NCBI GenBank assembly: GCA_021814355.1
Contig: JAKAIJ010000015.1
Span: 1 to 20,221 of the forward strand
Origin: Acidobacteriota bacterium
Lineage (GTDB): Bacteria; Acidobacteriota; UBA4820; DSQY01
Length of the DNA: 20,221 bases
Direction: 5' to 3'
The position numbers were made by a program, and so were the translations under genes. Positions 12,276 to 19,971 of this stretch are shown in pieces; the first letter of the stretch is position 1; each line of letters starts with the position of its first letter. The notes under the pieces were generated by a model. The model was given only the letters and a program-made list of their open reading frames with translations, had not been told where the DNA came from and made no database searches.

Positions 12276-13327
12276 CGAGCCCCGTCCGGCTCCCCGAGGC
12301 GGCGAGGGTGCTGGTGCGCCTGCCCAACTGGCTGGGCGACGTGGTGCTCTGCACCCCGGCCCTCCAGGCCCTCGTCAAGGCCCGGCCGGACCTCCGGCTC
12401 ACGGCCCTCGTGAAGCCCGGCCTGGGGGAGGCGGTGCGCACCCTGCCCGGCATCACGGCCGTCCTGACGCTGGAGGGCACCTCGGCCGGGGCGGTCTGGC
12501 GCCAGGCCCGCGCCCTGCGGGGCGAGGGGTTTGCCGCGGCCATCCTTTTCCCCAAGGGATTCCGCGAGGCACTGCTGGCCAAGCTGGCGGGGATCCCGAT
12601 CCGGTGCGGCCTCACCGCGGACCGCCGCTCTCTCCTCCTGACCCACGCGGTCCCCTTCACCCGGCAAGACTGGCACCGCCACCACGTGGAGCAGTTCGCC
12701 ATGGTGCTCTCGCCACTGGGCGTGGCGCTGGCGGGGGAGTTCCCCACCTTCCCGCTGGAGGACGCCGACCGCGAGGAAGCGGCGCGCGTCCTGCGGGAGG
12801 CGGGGCTGGAGGGTCGTCCCTTCGCCGTCTTCCATATCGCCGCGAGCAAACCCCCCCGGGCGTGGCACCCGGAGCGGTTCGGGGCCGTGGGCCGGGGACT
12901 TTGGGAGCGGCATGGGCTGACTCCCGTCCTGGTGGGCGCCCCGGGGGACGCCGAGGTCCACGCCCGGTTTCGGAACGCCTGCCCCGGGGCGGTGGACCTG
13001 GCCGGAAAGACCTCCCTGCGGGGGATGGCCGCCCTTCTGGCCCGGGCCTCGCTCTTCGTGGGCAACGACTCGGGCCCCATGCACCTGGCGGCGGCGGCGG
13101 GGGTCCCGACGGTGGCGGTCTTCGGGCCCGGCGCGCCCCGCAAGACCGTCCCCCGGACGGCCTCCGGCGCGGTCCGCGCCGTCTACGCCTCCCTCCCCTG
13201 CTCCCCGTGCCGCCAGGCCTTCTGGCAGGAGTGCCGGCCCGCGGCCTCGGGCAAGCCCCCTTGCCTCGAGGCCGTGGACCCGGCCCCGGTCCTGGCCGCT
13301 TGCGAGGCGGTCCTGGACCGCCCCTGA
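12272..13327 (+). CDS. Glycosyltransferase family 9, ADP-heptose:LPS heptosyltransferase (WaaF-like)
   Basis: Transfers heptose from ADP-heptose to the LPS inner core at the cytoplasmic face of the inner membrane. The 351-aa GT-B protein shows NWLGD (19-23, acceptor loop with catalytic Asp), PKGFREALLAKLAGI, and the donor-binding GNDSGPMHLAAAAGVPTVAVFG (264-285). A Cys cluster near the end (C310-x2-C313, C321, C331) is frequent in the heptosyltransferase II group. Heptosyltransferase II is the best specific guess; paralogous GT9 enzymes with other acceptors exist, so no gene symbol is given. It is translationally coupled to the zinc-ribbon protein by a 4-base overlap. This gene is the main sign of an LPS-bearing outer membrane. 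Confidence 0.9.
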   Translation: MTSPVRLPEAARVLVRLPNWLGDVVLCTPALQALVKARPDLRLTALVKPGLGEAVRTLPGITAVLTLEGTSAGAVWRQARALRGEGFAAAILFPKGFREALLAKLAGIPIRCGLTADRRSLLLTHAVPFTRQDWHRHHVEQFAMVLSPLGVALAGEFPTFPLEDADREEAARVLREAGLEGRPFAVFHIAASKPPRAWHPERFGAVGRGLWERHGLTPVLVGAPGDAEVHARFRNACPGAVDLAGKTSLRGMAALLARASLFVGNDSGPMHLAAAAGVPTVAVFGPGAPRKTVPRTASGAVRAVYASLPCSPCRQAFWQECRPAASGKPPCLEAVDPAPVLAACEAVLDRP

Positions 13328-13332
13328 TCGCA

Positions 13333-13432
13333 CGCGACGGGGCCGCGCGGCACCCTCGAAGCCGTTCGGCGCCGGGGTTCACCCGTCGCGGGATTCGGGT
13401 GGAGGCGAGCCGGCGACGGCGGAGACCGTCGC
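13333..13432. terminator. Inverted repeats between convergent GT9 and tpiA genes
   Basis: Two structures lie in the 122-base convergent gap. CGCGACGGG (13333-13341) pairs perfectly with CCCGTCGCG (13382-13390), and GCGACGG (13413-13419) with CCGTCGC (13426-13432) around a 6-base loop. Either could end transcription from both sides; no T-tracts, so bidirectional termination is inferred. Confidence 0.35.
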
Positions 13433-13449
13433 ATCGGCGTCCGTAGGGC

Positions 13450-14184
13450 TCAGAGCCCCGCGGTGACGATCCGGTGGAACTCCTCGGGCTGGAGACTCGC
13501 GCCGCCCACGAGCAGTCCGTGGACGGCCTCGGTGGCGAGCAGGTCCGCCGCGTTGTCGGGCTTCACCGAGCCCCCGTAGAGGAGGCGGGCGTCCTTGCCG
13601 GCGCCCCGCTTCTTGAGCCACTCGAGAATGGCCGCGTGGACCTCGGCGGCGTCCTCGCACCGGGCGACCTTGCCGGTTCCGATGGCCCACACCGGCTCGT
13701 AGGCCACATCGAATCCGGCCGTGGGCGGGAGCATCCCCACGGCCGCCTGGAGCTGGCCCAGGACCAGCTGGAGGGTCCGTCCCGCCTCGCGCTCCTCGAG
13801 CGTCTCCCCCACACAGAGGATGGGGCGGAGGCCCGCGTTCAGGGCCGCCGTGAACTTCTTGGCCACCCGCTCGTCGCGCTCGCCGAAAAGGTGACGCCGC
13901 TCGGAGTGGCCCACGAGGGCGTAGACGCACCCCGCGTCGAGCACCATGGCGGCCGACACCTCGCCCGTGAAGACCCCCTCGGGGGCCTCGTGGAGGTTCT
14001 GAGCCCCCGCCGCCTCGCCGGGGCGGAGGTAGGCCGAGACTTCGTGGAGCAGTGTGTACGGGGGGAAGAAGGCCACTTCGCGCCCCGCCACGGCGGGGAG
14101 CGTGCGCCAAGTGTCGAAGTAGGTCCGGGCCTCGGCGGAGGTCTTGTACATTTTCCAGTTGGCGGCCACGAGCGTTCTAGGCAT
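13450..14184 (-). CDS. tpiA: Triosephosphate isomerase
   Basis: Interconverts dihydroxyacetone phosphate and glyceraldehyde-3-phosphate in glycolysis/gluconeogenesis. The 244-aa protein is full length. It shows N9 and K11 (AANWKM), electrophile H93 (VGHSERR), catalytic base E163 in AYEPVWAIGTG with the mobile loop 6, and YGGSVKP (203-209) plus GLLVGGASL for phosphate binding. The ATG (14184-14182) is preceded on the minus strand by a G-run ribosome site and a consensus -10. A link to the aldolase (which would yield DHAP) is biochemically sensible, but the gene is on the opposite strand and in its own unit. The organism's only tpiA copy cannot be inferred from this window. Confidence 0.97.
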   Translation of the reverse strand: MPRTLVAANWKMYKTSAEARTYFDTWRTLPAVAGREVAFFPPYTLLHEVSAYLRPGEAAGAQNLHEAPEGVFTGEVSAAMVLDAGCVYALVGHSERRHLFGERDERVAKKFTAALNAGLRPILCVGETLEEREAGRTLQLVLGQLQAAVGMLPPTAGFDVAYEPVWAIGTGKVARCEDAAEVHAAILEWLKKRGAGKDARLLYGGSVKPDNAADLLATEAVHGLLVGGASLQPEEFHRIVTAGL

Positions 14185-14205
14185 GAGCCCCCCTGTTCTT
14201 TCGTC

Positions 14206-14234
14206 ATTATACCAATCTGACGTTCGTCGCAGAA
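14206..14234 (-). promoter_or_regulatory. tpiA promoter with perfect extended -10
   Basis: On the minus strand TGGTATAAT (TATAAT at 14211-14206) is a perfect extended -10. The hexamer 17 bases upstream, TTCTGC (14234-14229), is a poor -35. The leader to the ATG is about 15-20 bases and carries a run of G as ribosome site. Confidence 0.65.
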
Positions 14235-14315
14235 GGACTCGCCCCCGCGGGCGCAGCGCGCGGCGGCGGGCAGGCGCTCCTTGGCCGGACGCGGAAACCG
14301 CACGCCGATCCGCGG

Positions 14316-14337
14316 TATGCTAAGTTTTTCAGGGAGG
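14316..14337 (+). promoter_or_regulatory. -10 element and ribosome site of the saccharopine-dehydrogenase-like gene
   Basis: TATGCT (14316-14321) lies in a locally AT-rich patch, then GGGAGG (14332-14337) 5 bases before ATG 14343. No convincing -35; divergent from the tpiA promoter across a 158-base gap with nothing else recognisable. Confidence 0.35.
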
Positions 14338-14342
14338 ATGCC

Positions 14343-15476
14343 ATGAAGGTGACGGTCCTGGGAGTGGGGCGGGTCGGCAGCGCCATCGCGAAGGACCTGG
14401 CGAAGGGGGACGAGTTCGCGGTCACGGTGGCCGACCTCTCGAAGCCGGCCCTGGCGGCGCTCGAGGGGACGCCGGGCATCACCTTGCGGCAGGCGGACCT
14501 CTCCAACGCGCGGGCACTGCGGGAGGCGGTGGCCGACGCGGACCTCGTGGTGGGCGCGGTTCCCGGCCACATGGGGTTCGAAACCGTACGGCGGGTCCTT
14601 GAGGCCGGCAAGCCCGTCGTGGACATCTCGTTCTTCGCCGAGGACCCTTTCGAACTCGACGCCCTGGCCCGCTCCCGGGGGCTCACCGCGATCGTGGACT
14701 GCGGCATCGCCCCCGGCTGCAGCAACCTCATCCTCGGCTACCTCGAGTCGGTCCTGGACGCGGTGGAGCGGTTCGAGTGCCTAGTGGGCGGCCTGCCGGC
14801 GGTGCGTACCTGGCCCTTCGAGTACAAGGCGCCCTTCTCGCCGTCGGACGTCCTGGAGGAGTACACGCGGCCCGCTCGCTTCGTCCAGCGCGGCGAACTG
14901 GTCACGCGGCCCGCCCTCTCCGACCCGGAGCTCTTGGACTTCCCGGGGGTGGGTACCCTGGAAGCCTTCAATACCGACGGCCTGCGCTCGCTCCTTCGCA
15001 CCTCCCGGGCCCCCGATCGGATCGAGCGGACCCTGCGCTACCCCGGCCACATCGAGAAGATGCGGGTCCTGCGGGAGATGGGACTCTTCTCGAAGGAGCC
15101 CGTCCACCTCCGCGGCGGCACGGCGATACCCCTCGAGCTCACTTCCCGGCTCCTCTTCCCCATGTGGCAACTAGGTGAGAGGGAGGAGGACCTCACGGTC
15201 ATGCGGGTGGTGGTGGAGGGGAAAAAGGACGGGCGCAAGGTCCGCTACGACTACGACCTCTTCGACCGCTACGACGCCAAGACGGGGACGCTCTCCATGG
15301 CGCGGACCACAGGGTACACCTGCACGGCGGGGGTGCGGCTTTGGGCGCGCGGGCTCTACCGGGAGCCCGGGGTGGCGCCGCCCGAATTCTTGGGGCGCGC
15401 GCCGGGCTGCTACCCGTTCGTGATGCAGGAGCTGGCGAAGCGGGGCGTGGTGTTCCGGGAAACCGTCACGGGCTAA
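14343..15476 (+). CDS. Saccharopine dehydrogenase family protein (lysine 6-dehydrogenase-like)
   Basis: NAD(P)-dependent oxidoreductase of amino-acid metabolism. The 377-aa protein begins with the Rossmann motif GVGRVG (7-12) and D31 at the end of strand 2 (VADLSK), favouring NAD. Next come VVDISFFAEDPFELDALARS and DCGIAPGCSNLI (119-130), the hallmark of the lysine/saccharopine dehydrogenase group, and a C-terminal substrate domain (VGGLPAVRTWPFEYKAPFS onward). Single-domain proteins of this size are usually annotated saccharopine dehydrogenase or L-lysine 6-dehydrogenase; the exact substrate (lysine, saccharopine, carboxynorspermidine-like) is not certain. The start has GGGAGG 5 bases upstream. 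It is convergent with the GNAT gene with only 8 bases between stops. Confidence 0.9.
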   Translation: MKVTVLGVGRVGSAIAKDLAKGDEFAVTVADLSKPALAALEGTPGITLRQADLSNARALREAVADADLVVGAVPGHMGFETVRRVLEAGKPVVDISFFAEDPFELDALARSRGLTAIVDCGIAPGCSNLILGYLESVLDAVERFECLVGGLPAVRTWPFEYKAPFSPSDVLEEYTRPARFVQRGELVTRPALSDPELLDFPGVGTLEAFNTDGLRSLLRTSRAPDRIERTLRYPGHIEKMRVLREMGLFSKEPVHLRGGTAIPLELTSRLLFPMWQLGEREEDLTVMRVVVEGKKDGRKVRYDYDLFDRYDAKTGTLSMARTTGYTCTAGVRLWARGLYREPGVAPPEFLGRAPGCYPFVMQELAKRGVVFRETVTG

Positions 15477-15484
15477 TGCCTTCG

Positions 15485-16093
15485 TTAGGCGCCCGTCTCA
15501 CATTGGAAGATGGGGCGGCTTTTGGAGCGCCGGGCGACCTCCTGGAAGCCGGCGGCGCGGAAGGCCGAGGCCAGCCCCGTCCAGACGAAGGGACCGGGGA
15601 GCGCCCCCGGCGCCACGTCGTAGGGGTAGCCCTCTACCCGTTTCCCGCCGCGCTCCCGCACGAAGGCGACGGCGGCCCGGAGCAGGGCGACGCTCACGCC
15701 CCGGCCCCGGTGGCCCTTGGCGATGAAGAAGCAGGTGACCGACCAGACCGGCCGCGCGTCCACCGGGGCCAGGACCCGGGACGCGCCGAGCCGGGGGAAC
15801 TCCTCCCGGGGCGCCACCGAGACCCAGCCAGCGGGCCGGCCTCCCTCGTAGGCGAGCAGGCCCGGAGGAGGTCCCCCCGCGACCCGCGCCCGCATCGCGC
15901 GGCGGTTTCCCGCCCCCTTGCCCTTTTCCCACTGCCCTCTGGGCAGACGCCAAGCCATGCACCAGCACCCGCCGCAGGCACCCCGGGTTCCGAAGAGCTG
16001 CTCGAAATCCGGCCACCGGTCCTCGGTGAGCGGGACGATCGTCAGGGCTGGAGCGGTACGGGGGTCTCCCGAGTTCGCACGCTTCGGCTTCAC
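15485..16093 (-). CDS. GNAT-family N-acetyltransferase
   Basis: Acetyl-CoA-dependent acyltransferase, substrate unknown. Within 202 aa, the acetyl-CoA pyrophosphate loop is GHRGRGV (127-133), after the beta-4 strand VWSVTCFFIA; the usual GNAT end (FRAAGFQEVARRS) follows. A Cys-rich N-terminal motif GACGGCWCMAWRL (C40, C43, C45) marks a widespread uncharacterised GNAT subgroup and might bind metal or be a redox site. The start is GTG (16093-16091), overlapping the TGA of the upstream transglycosylase gene by 4 bases, so it is translated in tandem with it. An internal later start is possible but less well placed. Confidence 0.9.
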   Translation of the reverse strand: MKPKRANSGDPRTAPALTIVPLTEDRWPDFEQLFGTRGACGGCWCMAWRLPRGQWEKGKGAGNRRAMRARVAGGPPPGLLAYEGGRPAGWVSVAPREEFPRLGASRVLAPVDARPVWSVTCFFIAKGHRGRGVSVALLRAAVAFVRERGGKRVEGYPYDVAPGALPGPFVWTGLASAFRAAGFQEVARRSKSRPIFQCETGA

Positions 16094-18249
16094 GGCGCCG
16101 CCTCCTCGCCGAGCAACGTCTGGTAGCGCCGGTAGTCGGAGAGCACCCGCTCGGCGTAACGGCGCGTCTCCTCGTAGGGGATCATGGCCACGAACTCCCG
16201 CTCGTCGGCTGGGGCGAAGGACCGCTCCCAGAGCGCCACCCGGTCCTCCCCGGCGTTGTAGGAGGCGACTGCGGCGGCGGTGAGGGGAAACTCGGCCGTC
16301 AACCTGGCGAGGTAGGCCCCGCCAATGCGGAGGTTGGTTTCGGGGTCCAGCAGCTCCTCGTCGGTGGGCAGGACCTCGCCTGGGAGGGCGAGCCGCGCCG
16401 CCGTATCGGGCATGAGCTGCATGAGGCCGACGGCGCCCACGGGGGAGAGCGCGGCGGCGTCGAAGAAGCTCTCGCGCCGCGCGATGGCGTAGACCAGCGC
16501 CGGCGGGGCGGGCGCGGAGCGGAGCAGCGCGTCGTAGGGCGTGGGATAGACGATGGCCGTGACTTCGCGCGGAAGGGAGTCGGCGAGATCCAGGTCGGGG
16601 AAGTCGGACCGCACGAAGGCGAGGGCGCGGCCGTACTGCCCGGAGCGGGCCAGAAGCCGGGCGAAGTCCAGGCGGGCCCGGGGCTCCCGGGCGTGGCGGC
16701 GGAAGAAGGGCTCGTAGGCCTCGGCGGCGAAGGCGCTCAGGCCTGTGGCCTCGAGGGCCCCGGCCACGAAGGCCGGCCCGTCGTCTTCCGTCCGTGGCTG
16801 GGGCGGCGGAAGGGGAGGGAGAAAGGGCGGCGGGCAGGGCTTCCCAAGGACGGACAGGGCCTGGCGCGCCGCCGCGCCCCAGTAGCCGCCTCCCTGCCCG
16901 AGCAGCCCCCAGTCGGCCTCGGCCAGGGGCGTCTGCCCCCGCTCGGCGAGCCAGGTCGCGCGAAAGTACCGCGCGGGCGCCTCAAGGGAGTTGCCGCCTT
17001 GGGCCAGGAGCTGGTTGAAGAGCTCCAGGGCGCCGATCGCATCCCCCGACTTGCGCGCCGACCAGGCCTCCTTGTAGAGCGCCGAGAGCTTGGTGCCGTT
17101 CTGGGCGGGCAAAGCCCGCAGGGCCGCAAGCCGGGCGCGGGCTCCGGCGAAGTCTCCGTGCACGTAAGCGAAGGAGCCCAGGGCGTAGAGGGTTTCGGCC
17201 CGGGACGCGCAGTCGGCGGGGAGGGTCTGGAGAAGCCAGCTCCCCAGGATCTCGGCGCGCGCGGCGTCGTCGGTCCTCAGGCAGGTCCAGAGGGCCTTCA
17301 GCGCGGCGGTCCAGCCGGCGGGCTTGGCCCCGTAGGCGGACCGGACCGCTTCCGCCTCCCGATCCAGGTCGGCGTTCCAACGCAGGGCGTAGAGGGTTCC
17401 CACGCGGAGCAGGGCCCGCTCCTGCCTCAGCGCCTCGGAGAGGGGCCGCCCCTGCAGCGCTTCGAGCAGGTCCCAGGCGTCTAGAGCCCGGCCGCAGGAG
17501 AGGAACCCCCGGGCCAGAGCCAGCGCCTTCTCCGGCGGCTCGGGCAGGAGCACCGCCTTGGGAAACTCCCGCCGGAGCCAAAGGCCCGCCCGGTGGCCGA
17601 AGGGCGTGGCGAGGTCGCTGCGGTAGAGGTCCAGCAGGAGGGCCTGGGCCCCGGCCCGCTGGCCGGCCGCAAGCAGGCACTGGGCCCTCTCGAACCGCGC
17701 CTCGTTTTTCTCGGCGGGCCGCTCCGACTCCTTTTCGATCCCCGCCCAGAAGTCGGCGGCCGCAAGGGGCTTTCCCGCGGCGAGGGCAAGCTGGGCCGAG
17801 AGCCGCTGGGCCGCGCGGCGCAGGGCGCTCCTCTGCGGGGCGGCGGCCACCGGCTGGAGGAGGCGCAGCCCCCCCGCCGCGTCCCCTCGATCCCCGAGGG
17901 CCCGCGCCAGCAGGTAGCGCGCGTAGGGCGCGAAGGGGCCGCCCCCCGTCGCGGCGGGGGCGAGCACCGCGGCCGCGCGGGCCGGGTCGTCCTGGAGGAG
18001 GGCGAGGTTCCCCAGGCCGAGCCGGGCCGCGTCGCGCAGGGCCGGGGCCGAACCCGGCTCCTGGACTACCGCGTCCAGCAGAGCCCGGGCGCCCTCCAAG
18101 TCGTTTCTCTCGCGGAGGACGGACGCCTCGGGCAGCGGGCGGAGGGCGTCGGAGAGGAGCGGCGGAGGCGCCGCCGGCGCAGGTGCCTGCGCGGACGCGG
18201 GGAGCGCAACGACCAGGAGCAGCATACACAGCGGCGCACGAAGAGCCAT
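16090..18249 (-). CDS. Soluble lytic murein transglycosylase (Slt70-like)
   Basis: Cleaves the MurNAc-GlcNAc bond of peptidoglycan with 1,6-anhydro product formation, in the periplasm. Of 719 aa, residues 1-22 are a signal peptide (cut near ASAQA) followed by an Ala/Pro linker. About 30-560 is an all-helical TPR-like superhelix (U/L domain of Slt70). The catalytic SLT domain is C-terminal: E593 in AIARRESFF, then SPVGAVGLMQLMP (603-614) and AAAVASYNAGE (~658-668), ending IPYEETRRYAERVL. Size and order match Slt70. The ATG at 18249 is limited by an in-frame TAG 12 bases upstream and lacks a Shine-Dalgarno. A TAGAAT placed exactly for a leaderless transcript lies just upstream. The GNAT gene follows with a GTGA overlap. 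Confidence 0.93.
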   Translation of the reverse strand: MALRAPLCMLLLVVALPASAQAPAPAAPPPLLSDALRPLPEASVLRERNDLEGARALLDAVVQEPGSAPALRDAARLGLGNLALLQDDPARAAAVLAPAATGGGPFAPYARYLLARALGDRGDAAGGLRLLQPVAAAPQRSALRRAAQRLSAQLALAAGKPLAAADFWAGIEKESERPAEKNEARFERAQCLLAAGQRAGAQALLLDLYRSDLATPFGHRAGLWLRREFPKAVLLPEPPEKALALARGFLSCGRALDAWDLLEALQGRPLSEALRQERALLRVGTLYALRWNADLDREAEAVRSAYGAKPAGWTAALKALWTCLRTDDAARAEILGSWLLQTLPADCASRAETLYALGSFAYVHGDFAGARARLAALRALPAQNGTKLSALYKEAWSARKSGDAIGALELFNQLLAQGGNSLEAPARYFRATWLAERGQTPLAEADWGLLGQGGGYWGAAARQALSVLGKPCPPPFLPPLPPPQPRTEDDGPAFVAGALEATGLSAFAAEAYEPFFRRHAREPRARLDFARLLARSGQYGRALAFVRSDFPDLDLADSLPREVTAIVYPTPYDALLRSAPAPPALVYAIARRESFFDAAALSPVGAVGLMQLMPDTAARLALPGEVLPTDEELLDPETNLRIGGAYLARLTAEFPLTAAAVASYNAGEDRVALWERSFAPADEREFVAMIPYEETRRYAERVLSDYRRYQTLLGEEAAP

Positions 18250-18255
18250 GGGGCA

Positions 18256-18261
18256 ATTCTA
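18256..18261 (-). promoter_or_regulatory. -10 element suggesting leaderless slt transcript
   Basis: TAGAAT (18261-18256, minus strand) ends 6 bases before the slt ATG. A start 7 bases after it would be the A of the ATG. No Shine-Dalgarno is present, and the -35 region is poor. Confidence 0.3.
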
Positions 18262-18287
18262 GAAGAAAGGACGAGGAGGGGCCAGTG

Positions 18288-18317
18288 GTTGCATCATGTC
18301 CCCAAAAGGGCTATGCT
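18288..18317 (+). promoter_or_regulatory. Promoter for the HTH-EIIA / antiporter-like unit
   Basis: TTGCAT (18288-18293), 18-base spacer, TATGCT (18312-18317), giving a leader of ~30 bases to ATG 18355. It overlaps an upstream in-frame ATG (18313), which is therefore unlikely to be the start. Confidence 0.45.
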
Positions 18318-18354
18318 GTCTAAAGATGGGCATTCGCGTCCATCGTCGCTCCTC

Positions 18355-19038
18355 ATGAACCTGACCGTCCGCGACGTGAGCCGGCTTCTCAACGTTTCCG
18401 AAAAGACCATCTACCGTTGGCTCAAGCAGCGGTCGCTGCCCGGGTATCGCATCCAGGACCAATACCGCTTCAACCGAGCCGAGATTCTGGAGTGGGCCAC
18501 CGAGCGGCGCCTGCCGGTTTCGCCCAAAGTCCTGGGCGAGGAGGCCGAGGAGGAGCCGTCTTCCGCCCGGCTCCTGCCCGCCCTCGAGACCGGGGGAATC
18601 CACTACCGTGTCGGCGGGCGGGACAAGGACTCGGTCCTGCGCAACGTGGTCAAGCTCCTGCCCCTGCCCGAGGGGACCGACCGGGAGCTCCTGCTCGGCA
18701 TGCTGCTGGCGCGCGAGCACCTGGGCTCCACCGCCGTGGGCCAGGGAATCGCCATCCCGCACCCGCGCTTCCCGGTCATCCTGCCCCCCTCCCCCAACAC
18801 GCTCTCGCTCTGTTTCCTGGAGGAGCCCGTCCTCTTCGGAGCCCTCGACGGGCAGCCCGTGGGGACTCTGTTCGTGCTGGTGAGCTCGACGGTGAAGAAC
18901 CACCTGCGCCTGCTGTCGCGCCTCGCCATGGCGCTTCAGGACTCCCCTTTGCGCGACCACCTCGCGAAGCAGGCCGGACGCGAGATTCTCATGGAGGCCT
19001 TCACCAGAATCGAAGGCCGGCTCCCGGGAGGGACGTGA
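18355..19038 (+). CDS. HTH (excisionase/MerR-like) - PTS EIIA(Ntr) fusion regulator
   Basis: 227 aa in two parts. Residues 1-55 are an excisionase-type winged HTH: LTVRDVSRLLNVSEKTIYRWLKQRSLPGYRIQDQYRFNRAEILEWA. Residues ~75-222 are a PtsN/EIIANtr-type phosphoacceptor domain with H136 in GQGIAIPHPR, CFLEEPVLFGALDGQPVGTLFVLVSS and NHLRLLSRLA. EIIANtr is phosphorylated by the NPr/EINtr relay and controls K+ and nitrogen responses by protein contact; the HTH adds DNA binding. ATG 18355 is preferred because the promoter overlaps the only upstream in-frame ATG (18313) and the family begins at MNLTVxDV; there is no Shine-Dalgarno. The stop overlaps the ATG of the antiporter-like gene (TGATG), suggesting it regulates that system. 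Confidence 0.92.
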   Translation: MNLTVRDVSRLLNVSEKTIYRWLKQRSLPGYRIQDQYRFNRAEILEWATERRLPVSPKVLGEEAEEEPSSARLLPALETGGIHYRVGGRDKDSVLRNVVKLLPLPEGTDRELLLGMLLAREHLGSTAVGQGIAIPHPRFPVILPPSPNTLSLCFLEEPVLFGALDGQPVGTLFVLVSSTVKNHLRLLSRLAMALQDSPLRDHLAKQAGREILMEAFTRIEGRLPGGT

Positions 19039-19931
19039 TGCCCATGCCCGCGCTGCCCCTGGCCGCTCTCGCCGCGCTCCTGGTCGGCGCGCTGGTGGCT
19101 GCGCTGTGCGGGCGGCGAACGCGCCGGGCGGGCACGCTGGCCGCGGGGGCCACGGGGTTCGCCGCCCTCCTGGGCCTCCCGCCAGCCCTGGGCGTCCTGC
19201 TCGGCGGCCCCGAGCTCGCGTGGTCCGCCGCCTGGTCGGTGCCGTGGGGGAGCCTGACGCTCCGGCTCGACCCGCTCTCGGCCTTCTTCTTCGCCTTCGT
19301 GCTCCTCCTCGCGGTGCCCTTCGCGGTCTACGGCCGCGGCTACATGGAGCACGGCGCCCCCTCGGGATGGCGCTCCCTCTCCTGGTCCTTCTACCTCCTC
19401 CTGGTCTTCTGCATGGCGCTGCTCGTCCTGGCTGCCGACGGGCTCCTCTTCCTCGTGGCCTGGGAGGGCATGTCGGTGGCCTCCCTCCTGCTGGTGCTGC
19501 AGGACCATGAAAAGGAGGAGGTCCGGCGGGACGGGCTCGCTTACGCGGTGGCCACGCACCTCGGCGCGGCGGCGCTGCTGGCGCTTTTCGCCCTTTGGGG
19601 TTCTCGCTCCGCCTCCCTCCGCTTTGCGGACCTCGCCGCCGCGGAGCTCTCGCCGGGCGCTTACTGGGCGGTCTTCCTCCTGGCGCTGGCGGGCTTCGGG
19701 AGCAAGGCGGGCCTCGTGCCCTTCCACGTCTGGCTGCCCCGCGCCCACCCATCGGCCCCCAGCCACGTCTCGGCGCTGATGTCGGGCGTCATGATCAAGA
19801 TGGGGATCTACGGCCTCCTCCGGATGCTCCTCCTCGCGGGGGCGCCCCGGGCCTCCTCCGGGGCCATCCTCCTCGCCGCGGGCGGCCTCTCCTGCGTGGG
19901 CGGGGTAGTTTTGGCCGTGGCCCAGCACGAC
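19038..19931 (+). CDS. Proton-pumping antiporter-like membrane subunit (HyfB/NuoL family), 3' part lost
   Basis: Residues 1-298 show many hydrophobic helices and the Proton_antipo_M signature: E143 in AWEGMSVASLLL, K223 in GFGSKAGLVPFHVWLP, H237 and H243 in AHPSAPSHVSALMSGVMIKMGIYGLLRM. This matches the large membrane subunit of hydrogenase-4/formate hydrogenlyase-type or related complexes (HyfB/HycC), which drives ion translocation. After GGVVLAVAQHD the family continues LKRLLAYSS-like, but here the similarity stops abruptly at about 19,931 and the open frame runs on without meaning to 20,135. About 298 of an expected 600-700 residues are present. The break coincides with the start of unrelated sequence, so a chimeric join is more likely than a real truncation. 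ATG 19038 overlaps the preceding stop. Confidence 0.85.
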
Positions 19932-19971
19932 GGATTGGCCGGTGGTCTCGAAATCGTCGGTCGTCACGGTG

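Noticed and set aside
13450..14184. tpiA as part of the microcompartment pathway
   Set aside because: DHAP from the aldolase would feed it, but it is on the opposite strand, has its own perfect promoter and is a universal glycolytic gene.
18313..18354. Earlier ATG (18313) as start of the HTH-EIIA gene
   Set aside because: It falls within the predicted -10 element and adds 14 residues not fitting the usual MNLTV start of the HTH.
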